DNA of 64,000 nt from Burkholderia sp. Ax-1719. GTDB lineage: Bacteria > Pseudomonadota > Gammaproteobacteria > Burkholderiales > Burkholderiaceae. The position numbers and the translations under genes were made by a program. Shown piece by piece: positions 25,733 through 35,454 of the stretch (positions are counted from its first letter, which is position 1; each line of letters begins with the position of its first letter). The notes under the pieces are model-generated. The model searched no databases. It was given only the letters and a program-made list of their open reading frames with translations, and was not told the DNA's origin. The stretch covers positions 124,001 to 188,000 of the forward strand of contig NZ_VWWJ01000012.1 in the NCBI RefSeq assembly GCF_011753055.1. Reading direction: 5' to 3'.

Positions 25733-28228
25733 ATGTCCGCACGCCGGCCCCGCCGCGCCATTTCGCCCGTTGCGCGCTCCGCCGCCCGCCCGCGCTTTCC
25801 TCTGTTCGCAACCCGAAACGCGGCCTTCGCGCTGGCGCTGCGCGCCATTCCGGCCAGCCTCGCGCTAGGCGGCCTCTGCGCGGCTCCGGCAGCGTTCGCC
25901 GCGCAGGCGGCCAGCGCCGCCGCCAGCAAGACCTATGAGGTGGCCGCCGGACCGCTGGGCACCGCGCTCTCCGACTTCGCGATGCAAGCCGGCGTGACCG
26001 TGCAACTCGATGCGCGTCTCGTCGACGGACTGTCGAGCCCCGGCCTGCACGGCAGCTATTCGATCGCCGATGGTTTCGGCAAGCTGCTTGCGGGCACGAA
26101 GCTGGAAATCGCGCAGAGCAGCACCGGCGTGTGGCTCGTCCGTGCGCGCGCGGCTTCAGCCGATACGCCCGCCGCCGCCGACACCACGCTGCCCGCCGTG
26201 AAGGTCGCTGCGCAGAACGACAGCCCCTATGGCCCGACCGAAGGCGTGGTCGCCAAATGGTCGTCGACGGCGACCAAGACCGGCACGCCCATCGTCGAAG
26301 CGCAGCAGTCGATCTCGGTGGTCACGCGCGACCAGATGGACCAGCAGAACGCGCAGACGCTCAACGCCGCCGTGCGCTACGAAGCGGGTGTGCAGACCGA
26401 AACGCGCGGCGGCATCGCCACGCGCTACGACATGCTGAACATTCGCGGCTTCAGCGCCGACACTTACTGGAACGGCCTCAAGCAGATCGGCAGCGGCGAG
26501 TATGCGACGCCGCAGGTCGATCCGTATCTGATGGACCGCATCGAAGTGCTGCGCGGACCGGTGTCCGTGCTCTACGGTCAGGCGAACGCGGGCGGCCTGA
26601 TCAATCAGGAAAGCAAGCTGCCGACCGTGCAGCCGTATCACGAGGTCGGCGTGGAGTTCGGCAACGATCGCCATCAACAGGCGACGATGGACTTCTCCGG
26701 CCCCATCGCCGGCGACCAGCACTATCTGTATCGCTTCACCGCGATCGGACGCCAGGAAGACGGTCAGGTCAACAGCACGCGCAACGAGCGCGTGGCCGTA
26801 GCGCCCTCCTTCACCTGGCGCCCCGACGACAAGACCTCGCTCACGGTCTACGCGCTCTATCAGCGCGATCCGGCCAGCACCTCCTATGGCAGCGTGCCCG
26901 CAACCGGCACGGTGCTCTATGATCCGCTCGGCACGATCGGGCGCAGCTTCTATGACGGCGAAGCCAGCTTCGAGCGCTTCAGCCGCACCCAGGAAGCCGT
27001 GGGTTATCAGTTCGAGCACGCCGTGAACGACACGTGGAAGGTGCGTTCGAACGCGCGCTACTATCACATCGCCCAGGACTACCAGAGCGTCTACGGCACG
27101 ACGCTGGAAGACGATTACCGCACGCTCGACCGCGCAACGGCCGTGTCGTACGAGCAGGTGAATTCGTTCGCTATCGACAATCAGGCGGAAGGCAACTTCT
27201 CCACCGGCCCGGTCGATCACACGGTGCTGGCCGGTTTCGACTACCAGCACATGGGCACCAACTACGCGACCGGCTTCGGCAGCGCGCCCTCGATCGACGT
27301 GTTCGATCCCGTGTACGGCGCGGCAATCGACTATCCGGCGCTGACGAAAACCCGCGCGAGTTCGAATCAGTATGGCGTCTATGCGCAGGATCAGCTGCGC
27401 TACAAGAACGTGCTGGCCACCGTGGGCGTGCGTCAGGACTGGGCCAATACGGTCACCAGCGATCTCACCGACAACACGCGTCAATGGCAGAACGATCACG
27501 CGCTCACGTGGCGCGGTGGCATCAGCTATCTGTTCGATAACGGCATCGTGCCGTACTTCAGCTATTCGGAGTCCTTCGCACCGCAGTCGGGCACGGACAT
27601 CAACGGCAAGGCCTTTGATCCCGAACGCGGCCGTCAGTACGAACTGGGCGTCAAGTATCAGCCGAAGCAGTACAACGCGCTGTTCACAGCGGCCATCTTC
27701 GATCTGACGCGCAAGAACCTGCTGACCACCGACCTGAACAATCCGAACTATCAGACGCAGGCAGGCGAAGCGCGTTCGCGCGGTCTGGAACTGGAAGCGA
27801 AGGTGAGCCTCACGCGTTCGCTCGATGTTTCCGCCAGCTATACCTATCTGAACACGGTATACACGAAGGACAACAGCGGCCTGCAAGGCAAACGTCTGGC
27901 CGCGATTCCATCGAATCAGGCTTCGCTGTGGGCGTATTACACGATTCATGGCGGCCCGCTGGCAGGTTTGTCATTTGGCGGCGGCGGACGCTATACCGGC
28001 GCAACCTATAGCAACGACAACACCTTCGAAGTGCGCAGCTACTTCCTGCTGGACGCAGCGCTGCGCTACGACCTGGGTTACGCCATTCCGCGCCTGAAAG
28101 GCTCGGAGGTTTATATCAACGCGCAGAATCTGTTGAACAAGACGTATGTGGCGTCGTGCTTCATCGGCACCTATTGTGCGTATGGTTATGGCCGTCAGGT
28201 ATTTGCAGGGCTGAAATACCACTGGTAA
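25733..28228 (+). CDS. TonB-dependent siderophore receptor with signalling domain
   Basis: An 831-residue FecA/FpvA-type receptor. It has a long signal peptide ending near AAPAAFAAQA, an N-terminal signalling (STN) domain at about residues 64-140 (GPLGTALSDFAMQAGVTVQL), the plug (IEVLRGPVSVLYGQANAGGL at 265-285) and a 22-strand barrel ending in GRQVFAGLKYHW with the terminal aromatic Trp. It transports a ferric siderophore and signals to FecR through the STN domain. AGGAG precedes the ATG by 6 bases. The sigma factor encoded upstream is expected to transcribe it. The ligand is not readable. Confidence 0.95.
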   Translation: MSARRPRRAISPVARSAARPRFPLFATRNAAFALALRAIPASLALGGLCAAPAAFAAQAASAAASKTYEVAAGPLGTALSDFAMQAGVTVQLDARLVDGLSSPGLHGSYSIADGFGKLLAGTKLEIAQSSTGVWLVRARAASADTPAAADTTLPAVKVAAQNDSPYGPTEGVVAKWSSTATKTGTPIVEAQQSISVVTRDQMDQQNAQTLNAAVRYEAGVQTETRGGIATRYDMLNIRGFSADTYWNGLKQIGSGEYATPQVDPYLMDRIEVLRGPVSVLYGQANAGGLINQESKLPTVQPYHEVGVEFGNDRHQQATMDFSGPIAGDQHYLYRFTAIGRQEDGQVNSTRNERVAVAPSFTWRPDDKTSLTVYALYQRDPASTSYGSVPATGTVLYDPLGTIGRSFYDGEASFERFSRTQEAVGYQFEHAVNDTWKVRSNARYYHIAQDYQSVYGTTLEDDYRTLDRATAVSYEQVNSFAIDNQAEGNFSTGPVDHTVLAGFDYQHMGTNYATGFGSAPSIDVFDPVYGAAIDYPALTKTRASSNQYGVYAQDQLRYKNVLATVGVRQDWANTVTSDLTDNTRQWQNDHALTWRGGISYLFDNGIVPYFSYSESFAPQSGTDINGKAFDPERGRQYELGVKYQPKQYNALFTAAIFDLTRKNLLTTDLNNPNYQTQAGEARSRGLELEAKVSLTRSLDVSASYTYLNTVYTKDNSGLQGKRLAAIPSNQASLWAYYTIHGGPLAGLSFGGGGRYTGATYSNDNTFEVRSYFLLDAALRYDLGYAIPRLKGSEVYINAQNLLNKTYVASCFIGTYCAYGYGRQVFAGLKYHW

Positions 28229-28489
28229 TTACGCCGGTAACTGCAATAGTCCATTGCGGATTATTTTCATGTTCGCGCGCTATATGACACGGCTGTCATC
28301 TAGCGTGCGATTTTCATGGTGTATCGTGCGTCCAGCCTGCGCCTTCCCACCTTCTGCACAGCCGTAAATCTCCCCACCTCTCGCCGTTTTCTAAATTAGT
28401 TTTCATGTTGAGTGAGCGGCAACTTAAAACACCGATGCCGGGCCGGAACCGATAATTCCTTCCAGTTTCTGGACTGCGAGGAATGCACC

Positions 28490-28879
28490 ATGCAAAAGCC
28501 GATGTCGGTCGAACTCATCAATGAATATGGCGAGCACGCGGTCAGCGTAAAAATCGACGGCCATGCCGCGCTGCTCGATACGGCCGATGTGGACGGCCTC
28601 ATCGAAGAGCTGAGCAAACTGCGCGCGCAGATGCGCCCAGCCGTGCCCGAGCAGCCTTTGCGCTCGCATCAGTACGTGCTCGAAATCGATCCGTGCTGGT
28701 ACACCGAGCGCAATCCGCTGTTCGACGGCGCAGTTGTGTTTCTGCGCCATACGGGCCTGGGCTGGGCCGGCTTTGCCATTCCCACCGAAAGCATGCAACG
28801 CCTGAAAGATGCCTTGAGCGCGCACGAAGCAGCCGCACAGCGCGAGGCGCGCATTCCCATGCACGCGTTGCCCAATTAG
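28490..28879 (+). CDS. Hypothetical cytosolic protein
   Basis: A 129-residue protein without signal peptide or membrane segment. The ATG at 28490 is preceded by GAGG; the frame is open to 28412. The N-terminal half is a beta-rich segment (VELINEYGEHAVSVKIDGHA) with a helix (DVDGLIEELSKLRAQM), and the C-terminal half has IDPCWYTERNPLFDGAVVFL. I do not recognise a family. It stands alone between the TonB receptor and a LysR gene. Confidence 0.6.
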   Translation: MQKPMSVELINEYGEHAVSVKIDGHAALLDTADVDGLIEELSKLRAQMRPAVPEQPLRSHQYVLEIDPCWYTERNPLFDGAVVFLRHTGLGWAGFAIPTESMQRLKDALSAHEAAAQREARIPMHALPN

Positions 28880-29091
28880 GCATCGCGCGCGGCGCAGCGG
28901 AATAAACCACCGCGCCAACCGTTCAACTCAAGAATTCAGACCCGCGCGCAGCGCGAGCGGGCAAGCGCCGTCATGTGTGATCGCTCACGCGTGCGTGGCG
29001 CCCGCTCGTCTTTTTTTATCGTCCCTTTCATTCAGGGCAATGCTGCGCGCCGCCCTGAGCCTTCTCGCCCTCACCGGCACGGACTCGCCAC

Positions 29092-30057
29092 ATGAACCAG
29101 CTACAAGCCATGCGCGTTTTTACGCGCGTTGTCGATCTGAGCAGCTTCAGCCTTGCGGGCAAGCAACTCGGCATGTCCGCCGCAGCCGTTACGCGCAGCG
29201 TCGGCATGCTCGAAGCGCATCTGAATATGCGTCTGTTGAATCGCTCCACGCGCAGCCTGTCACTCACCGAAGCGGGCCGCCTCTATCTGGACGGCTGCCG
29301 CGCCGTGATCGACAAACTCGATGAAGTGGAGTCCGAACTGGTGCGCGCCACGCGCGACCCGAGCGGCGTGCTGCGCATTGCCGCGCCTTCGGTGTTCGCA
29401 AGCGGCGCGCTCAGCGCGTTGTTGGGCGCGTATCGCGGCGTGAATCCACGCGTGGATTTCGACGTGACGGCCTACGACAGCCATATCGACATGATCGAAG
29501 GCGGCTACGACGTGTGCTTCGCCACCGACCGCCAGCAGGTCAATGCCTCGCTGGTCAGCCGCAAGCTCACGTCGGTGAAGGAACTGGTGGTGGCCACGCC
29601 CGCCTACCTTTCGCGCAAAGGCATGCCGCGCGCGCCCGCCGATCTCGCGCAGCACGACCTGCTTGCAGTTTCGGATGCGCCGCGCAGCTGGGAATTCGCC
29701 AACGCCGAAGGCGTGCAGCGCGTGAACGTGAATGGCCCGCTTACAGCAAGCGGCTATGCGACGGTGCGCGCGGCTGCGCTCGCCGATATGGGCGTGGCAC
29801 TGCTGCCGCTGCCGCTCGTGACCGACGATATCGCGCGCGGCGTGCTGCTGCCCGTGCTCAACGCGTATGACGTGAACGGCGGCATGCAGCACGTTTCGAT
29901 CGTGTATTCAGGCCGCAATTACCTCACGATGAAAGTGCGCAGCTTTATCGACTTCGCGGTGGAGCAGTTCCGCTCGCAACCTTCGCAGACGCACCACATC
30001 CCTGCTCCTCATGCCATGCCGCACGCGCTGCGCGCCGTCGCGCAGTTTGCCGCCTGA
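29092..30057 (+). CDS. LysR-family transcriptional regulator
   Basis: A 321-residue LysR-type regulator of the CrgA-like branch (MNQLQAMRVFTRVVDLSSFS at the N-terminus, GKQLGMSAAAVTRSVGMLE in the HTH). The co-inducer domain spans about residues 92-295, and about 25 extra residues follow (HIPAPHAMPHALRAVAQFAA). It ends 17 bases before the atypical response-regulator gene, so the two are probably co-transcribed. It may act on the RND operon downstream. Confidence 0.9.
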   Translation: MNQLQAMRVFTRVVDLSSFSLAGKQLGMSAAAVTRSVGMLEAHLNMRLLNRSTRSLSLTEAGRLYLDGCRAVIDKLDEVESELVRATRDPSGVLRIAAPSVFASGALSALLGAYRGVNPRVDFDVTAYDSHIDMIEGGYDVCFATDRQQVNASLVSRKLTSVKELVVATPAYLSRKGMPRAPADLAQHDLLAVSDAPRSWEFANAEGVQRVNVNGPLTASGYATVRAAALADMGVALLPLPLVTDDIARGVLLPVLNAYDVNGGMQHVSIVYSGRNYLTMKVRSFIDFAVEQFRSQPSQTHHIPAPHAMPHALRAVAQFAA

Positions 30058-30074
30058 TCGACACCTGGAAAGCC

Positions 30075-30749
30075 ATGCCCAGAATATTGACCATCGAAGA
30101 CGACGCCGTCACGGAACAAAGCGTCGTCCCCACGCTCGCGCAGACGGGCTTCACCGTCGATGTCGCGCGTTCCGGCCGGGAAGGCATCGCCATGGTGATG
30201 GCCGGCGACTACGACGTGGTCGCACTTGAGCGCCGCCTGCCCGATCTCGACGGCCTCACCATCGTCACCACCATGCGCGGCGTGGGCATCGAAACGCCCG
30301 TGATCGTCATGAGTTCCACTACCGGCGTGGAAGAGCGCATTCAGGGCCTGCGCGCCGGTTGCGACGACTACCTCACACGGCCATTTTCGATCGATGAAAT
30401 GTCCGCGCGCGTGGAAGCGCTCGTGCGCCGCCGCACGCGACCCGTTGCCGCGGAAACCGTGCTTCGTGTGGGACCCATTGAACTCGATCTGGTCAAGCGC
30501 AAGCTCACCTGTCGCGACAAGCTCCTGCGCCTGCGCCCCACTGAATTGCGCGTGCTCGAATTCATGATGCGGCACGCAGGCCAGGTGCTCACGCGCACGA
30601 TGATCTTCGAAGGCGTCTGGGGCGGCCGTTTCGATCCCGGCACCAATCTGGTGGACGTGCATGTTGGACGCCTGCGCAACCGCGTGGATACGCCGGGAGA
30701 GCCTTCGTTGATACGCACGATTCGCGGCTCGGGTTATCTGCTCGGTTGA
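30075..30749 (+). CDS. OmpR-type response regulator with altered phosphorylation site
   Basis: A 224-residue winged-helix response regulator. The acidic pocket (E8, D9, D10) is present, but the phospho-acceptor is Glu52 (VVALERRLPDLDG) instead of Asp, and the switch Lys is Arg102 (YLTRPF). The DNA-binding domain is intact (LRPTELRVLEFMMRHAGQV, and ending TIRGSGYLLG). It resembles the regulator at 60969, which keeps Asp and Lys. Glu at this site often mimics phosphorylation, so constitutive or phosphorylation-independent activity is likely. No kinase is beside it. The RND operon starts 246 bases downstream and is a candidate target. Confidence 0.9.
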   Translation: MPRILTIEDDAVTEQSVVPTLAQTGFTVDVARSGREGIAMVMAGDYDVVALERRLPDLDGLTIVTTMRGVGIETPVIVMSSTTGVEERIQGLRAGCDDYLTRPFSIDEMSARVEALVRRRTRPVAAETVLRVGPIELDLVKRKLTCRDKLLRLRPTELRVLEFMMRHAGQVLTRTMIFEGVWGGRFDPGTNLVDVHVGRLRNRVDTPGEPSLIRTIRGSGYLLG

Positions 30750-30995
30750 ATGCCTTTAATGCAATAACAGATAAACGTTTCAATTTAGCGTTTCGTAGTC
30801 CTTTTTGTTAAAAAAACCGGCCATTAAATAAAACTTCTTTCATCTGTCTGGTTGCTGGACGTTACACCCCGCCCGCCACAATACCGGCGTCGGTTCCACA
30901 GTAGTTTCCCGTACTTTCCACGCTTTTTTGCGCCACTTTGGCGCACCGGTACGCGAGCGGAACCGGCGCCGATGTTCTGAACGGAGCCCCTTCTG

Positions 30996-33900
30996 ATGCT
31001 GAAAATCGTCCGGCTGGCCTTGAACCGTCCGTACACGTTCATCGTGCTGGCCCTCTTGATCCTGATCGCTGGCCCGCTCGCTGCGTTACGCACGCCAACC
31101 GATATCTTTCCGGATATCCGCATTCCCGTGATCAGCGTGGTGTGGAATTACGCCGGTCTGCAACCCGACGACATGTCGGGCCGTATCGTCACCTATTACG
31201 AGCGCACGCTCGGTACGACCGTCAACGATGTCGCGCACATCGAATCGCAGTCGTTCCGCGGCTATGGCATCGTGAAGATCTTCTTCCAGCCGACCGTGGA
31301 CATTCGCACGGCCACGGCGCAGGTGACCTCGGTTTCGCAGACCGTGCTCAAGCAAATGCCGCCAGGCACCACACCGCCGCAGATTCTTAACTACAACGCG
31401 TCCACGGTGCCGGTGCTGCAGCTTGCGCTCACGAGCGACAAGCTCAACGAGCAGCAACTCGGTGACTACGCAACCAACTTTATCCGGCCGCAATTGCTGT
31501 CGGTGCCGGGCGTCGCCATTCCGACGCCTTACGGCGGCAAGACGCGCGAAGTGCAGATCGACCTGGACCCGCAGGCGTTGCAGGCGCGCAAGCTCTCCGC
31601 CCAGGACGTGGCGAATGCACTCGCGCAACAGAACCAGATCATTCCGGCGGGTACGCAGAAGATCGGCCAGTTCGAATACAACGTGCGCCTGAACAACAGT
31701 CCGCTCACGATCAATGCGCTCAACAATCTGCCGATCAAGACGGTGGATGGCGCGGTGATCTATATGCGCGACGTGGCGCACGTGCGCGACGGCTATCCGC
31801 CGCAGGGCAATATCGTGCGCGTGGACGGCCACCGCGCGGTGCTGATGTCGATCCTCAAGAACGGTTCGGCTTCGACGCTCGACATCATCGCGGGCGTGAA
31901 ATCGAAACTGCCGCTGATCGAACAGTCGCTGCCGCCTAGCCTCAAGCTCGTGCCGCTGGGCGATCAATCGGTGTTCGTGAAGGGCGCCGTGAGCGGCGTG
32001 GCGCGCGAAGGCATCATCGCGGCCGCGCTGACTTCGGCCATGATCCTGCTGTTCCTGGGCAGCTGGCGCTCGACGCTCATCATTGCGGCGTCAATTCCGC
32101 TCGCCGTGCTCGCGGCCATCGCGGGTCTTGCGGCCTGCGGCGAAACGCTGAACGTGATGACCTTAGGGGGACTCGCGCTAGCGGTGGGTATTCTCGTCGA
32201 CGATGCCACCGTGACGATCGAGAACATCAACTGGCACCTCGAACAAGGCAAGGACGTGCGCACGGCGATTCTCGACGGCGCGGCGCAGATCGTCATGCCC
32301 GCGCTGGTTTCGCTGCTGTGTATCTGTATCGTGTTCGTGCCGATGCTGCTGCTCGACGGTATCGCGCGTTACCTGTTCGTGCCGATGGCCGAGTCGGTGA
32401 TCTTCGCGATGATCGCCTCATTCATCCTCTCGCGTACTTTCGTGCCGATGATGGCGCGCTATCTGCTCAAGCCGCACGCTTCGCAAGGTCACGCATCAGG
32501 CGAACTCGCCGCGGTCATGGCCCCGCACGGTGCGCATGATCACGTCAAACCGTCGCGCAATCCGCTGGTGCGTTTCCAGCGCGGTTTCGAGCGTCGCTTC
32601 GAGCGCGTTCGCGCGGGCTATCGCGGCGTGCTGGGCCTCGCGCTCACGCATCGCAAAGGCTTCGTTATCGGCTTTCTTGCGATTGTGATGCTGTCGTTCG
32701 CGCTGGTGCCGTTCCTCGGCCGCAACTTCTTCCCGAATATCGATTCGGGTGAAATCGAAATTCACGTGCGCGCGCCCATTGGCACGCGTGTGGAAGAAAC
32801 CGCCGACCTCTTCGACCATATCGAAGACACCGTGCGTCATGCGATTCCCGCCGATCAGCTCACCAGCATCATCGACAATATCGGCCTGCCGAACAGCGGT
32901 ATCAATCTCACGTACAACAATAGCGGCACCATCGGGCCGCAGGACGGCGACATCATGATTTCGCTCGGCGAAAATCATGCGCCTACCGCGCAGTATGTGA
33001 AAGCGTTGCGCACGCAACTACCGCGTCTGTTCCCCGGTACGACGTTCTCGTTCCTGCCGGCGGATATCGTGAGCCAGATCCTGAACTTCGGTGCGCCCGC
33101 GCCTATAGACGTCCAGGTGAGCGGCCCGAACATGGAAGCGAACAAGAAGTACGCCAACGAACTGCTGCGTCTGGTCGCCAAGGTGCCGGGCGTGGCCGAT
33201 CCGCGCATCCAGCAGGCCTCGACCTATCCGCAACTGACCGTGGCGGTGGACCGTTCGCGTGCGGATGAACTCGGCATCACCGAGCAGGACGTGACGAACT
33301 CCGTGGTGGCGAGCCTTTCGGGCACGAGCCAGGTGTCGCCCACTTACTGGCTCAATCCGAAGAACGGCGTGTCGTATCCGATCGTCGCGCAAACGCCGCA
33401 GTACCGCATGACCACGCTCTCCGATCTGCAGAACCTGCCGGTCACGAGCAAGAGCGGCGGCTCGCAGATTCTCGGCGGCATTGCCACGATCACGCGCGGC
33501 ACCGCCGATGCGGTGGTCTCGCACTACAACATCATGCCGCTGTTCGACATCTACGCGACCACGCAGGGCGCCGATCTGGGCGCAGTGGCCTCGCAGATCC
33601 AGGCGGCAATCCACGCCACCGCCAAGGACGTGCCGAAGGGCTCGACCGTGACGATGCGCGGCCAGGTGCAGACCATGAACAGTGCGTTCACGGGCCTGCT
33701 GCTTGGTCTCGCGGGCGCGGTGCTGCTGATCTATCTGCTGATCGTCGTGAACTTCCATTCGTGGGCCGATGCGTTCGTGATCGTCTGCGCGCTGCCCGCC
33801 GCGCTTGCGGGCATCGTCTGGATGCTGTTCACCACGCATACGCCGCTGTCCGTACCGGCGCTCACCGGCGCGATTCTCTGTATGGGCGTGGCGACCGCCA

Positions 33901-34259
33901 ACGCGATTCTGGTGGTGTCGTTCGCCCGCGAACGTCTGGCGGTTACCGGCGACGCGCTGCGCGCCGCGATGGAAGCGGGCTTCACGCGCTTCCGCCCGGT
34001 GCTGATGACCGCGCTTGCGATGATCATCGGCATGGCGCCGATGGCGCTCGGCATGGGCGACGGCGGCGAGCAGAACGCCCCGCTCGGCCGCGCCGTGATC
34101 GGCGGCCTGCTCTGCGCAACGCTCGCGACCCTGCTGTTCGTGCCCGTGGTGTTCAGCCTCGTACACCGCAATGACCGTGGCGATGACGGCGACGACACCG
34201 CCGCCGACATCCCCACTCTGGAACAACCCGCCCTCGAGGGAGAATCCCATGTCCACTGA
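30996..34259 (+). CDS. RND efflux pump inner-membrane transporter
   Basis: A 1087-residue RND permease with 12 membrane segments and two large periplasmic loops. N-terminus MLKIVRLALNRPYTFIVLAL; the proton-relay Asp pair is in GILVDDATVTIEN (TM4). The sequence resembles the AcrB-like/NodT-linked group found in Burkholderiaceae. A His-rich cytoplasmic loop (about residues 490-525, HASQGHASGELA then PHGAHDHV) is unusual and could bind metal. It overlaps the fusion-protein gene by 11 bases, giving a tripartite operon. The substrate is unknown. Confidence 0.94.
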   Translation: MLKIVRLALNRPYTFIVLALLILIAGPLAALRTPTDIFPDIRIPVISVVWNYAGLQPDDMSGRIVTYYERTLGTTVNDVAHIESQSFRGYGIVKIFFQPTVDIRTATAQVTSVSQTVLKQMPPGTTPPQILNYNASTVPVLQLALTSDKLNEQQLGDYATNFIRPQLLSVPGVAIPTPYGGKTREVQIDLDPQALQARKLSAQDVANALAQQNQIIPAGTQKIGQFEYNVRLNNSPLTINALNNLPIKTVDGAVIYMRDVAHVRDGYPPQGNIVRVDGHRAVLMSILKNGSASTLDIIAGVKSKLPLIEQSLPPSLKLVPLGDQSVFVKGAVSGVAREGIIAAALTSAMILLFLGSWRSTLIIAASIPLAVLAAIAGLAACGETLNVMTLGGLALAVGILVDDATVTIENINWHLEQGKDVRTAILDGAAQIVMPALVSLLCICIVFVPMLLLDGIARYLFVPMAESVIFAMIASFILSRTFVPMMARYLLKPHASQGHASGELAAVMAPHGAHDHVKPSRNPLVRFQRGFERRFERVRAGYRGVLGLALTHRKGFVIGFLAIVMLSFALVPFLGRNFFPNIDSGEIEIHVRAPIGTRVEETADLFDHIEDTVRHAIPADQLTSIIDNIGLPNSGINLTYNNSGTIGPQDGDIMISLGENHAPTAQYVKALRTQLPRLFPGTTFSFLPADIVSQILNFGAPAPIDVQVSGPNMEANKKYANELLRLVAKVPGVADPRIQQASTYPQLTVAVDRSRADELGITEQDVTNSVVASLSGTSQVSPTYWLNPKNGVSYPIVAQTPQYRMTTLSDLQNLPVTSKSGGSQILGGIATITRGTADAVVSHYNIMPLFDIYATTQGADLGAVASQIQAAIHATAKDVPKGSTVTMRGQVQTMNSAFTGLLLGLAGAVLLIYLLIVVNFHSWADAFVIVCALPAALAGIVWMLFTTHTPLSVPALTGAILCMGVATANAILVVSFARERLAVTGDALRAAMEAGFTRFRPVLMTALAMIIGMAPMALGMGDGGEQNAPLGRAVIGGLLCATLATLLFVPVVFSLVHRNDRGDDGDDTAADIPTLEQPALEGESHVH

Positions 34260-35454
34260 AGTCGACATCGCCCCGCCGCAATCGCTGCGCCACCTGAAGT
34301 CCGTCGCCGCCGTGGCGTTGATGGTCGCCGCCGGGATCGTCTCCGGCGGTCTGTTCAGCCGCGTGCACGCGCATCAGGAACTCACGTCCTGGACCGACGC
34401 CCAGGCCGTGCCCACGGTCGCCACCGTGCTGCCCGAACCGAGCCCCGCCTCGCAGGCGCTGGTGCTGCCGGGCCACCTGGCCGCGTATATCAACGCGCCG
34501 ATCTATGCCCGCGTCTCCGGCTATCTGCACGCGTGGTACGCCGATATCGGCACGCATGTGAAGGCGGGACAACTGCTAGGCCTGATCGATACACCCGATC
34601 TCGATCAGCAGCTTCAACAGGCCAACGCCGATCTGCAGAACTCGATCGCCAACGAAAAGCTCGCCGCCACCACGGCGAAGCGCTGGACCGAAATGCTCAA
34701 GCAGGATTCGGTCTCGCAACAGGAAGCCGATGAAAAGACCTCGGACCTGATCGCCAAACAGGCCACCGTGGAAGCGAACCAGGCCAATGTGCGCCGCCTG
34801 GAAGCGCTCGAATCGTTCAAGCGTCTGACCGCGCCGTTCGACGGCGTGGTGACGGCGCGCAAGACCGACGTAGGCGCGCTCATCAACGCGGGCAGCGGCA
34901 GCGGTCCGGAACTCTTCACGGTGTCGGACGCGAGCCAGTTGCGCGTCTACGTGAGCGTGCCGCAAAGCGACGCGGCATCGATCAAACCCGGCATGCACGC
35001 GACGCTCACGGTGCCGGAGCGCCCCGGCATGACGTTCGACGCGAAGCTGGTCGATACGGATCAATCGATTTCGCCCGCCTCGGGCACGATGCTGGTGCAG
35101 CTGGCCGTCGACAACAAGCAGGGCATGCTGTTCCCCGGCGAATACACCGAAGTCCATCTGGCGATGCCCGGTGACGCGAACGCGCTGTTCGTGCCCGCCA
35201 GCGCGCTGATCTTCCGCGCGCACGGCATGCAGGTTGCCGTGGCCGGCGCGGATCACAAGGTGCAGTTGCGCGATGTGACGATTGGCACGGATCTGGGCAC
35301 GCGCGTGGAGATCACCGAAGGCCTGAAGGCTGGCGAGCGTGTGATCGACAATCCGCCCGATTCGCTGACGAACGGCGACGTGGTGCGGCTTGCCGCCACC
35401 GAGGCCACCAGCGTTGCGAATCCGTCGCACGATGCGGAGCGCGCGCATGGTTAA
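34249..35454 (+). CDS. RND efflux periplasmic adaptor (membrane fusion protein)
   Basis: A 401-residue HlyD/AcrA-type adaptor that links the pump to the outer-membrane channel. One N-terminal anchor (VAAVALMVAAGIVSGGLF), lipoyl-type halves (YARVSGYLHAWYADIGTHVK and LTAPFDGVVTARKTDVG), an alpha-hairpin of about 90 residues, then beta-barrel and membrane-proximal domains. The ATG at 34249 follows GAGGGA; the frame is open back to 34171 inside the pump gene. It overlaps the pump gene by 11 bases and the channel gene by 8. Confidence 0.93.
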   Translation: MSTEVDIAPPQSLRHLKSVAAVALMVAAGIVSGGLFSRVHAHQELTSWTDAQAVPTVATVLPEPSPASQALVLPGHLAAYINAPIYARVSGYLHAWYADIGTHVKAGQLLGLIDTPDLDQQLQQANADLQNSIANEKLAATTAKRWTEMLKQDSVSQQEADEKTSDLIAKQATVEANQANVRRLEALESFKRLTAPFDGVVTARKTDVGALINAGSGSGPELFTVSDASQLRVYVSVPQSDAASIKPGMHATLTVPERPGMTFDAKLVDTDQSISPASGTMLVQLAVDNKQGMLFPGEYTEVHLAMPGDANALFVPASALIFRAHGMQVAVAGADHKVQLRDVTIGTDLGTRVEITEGLKAGERVIDNPPDSLTNGDVVRLAATEATSVANPSHDAERAHG

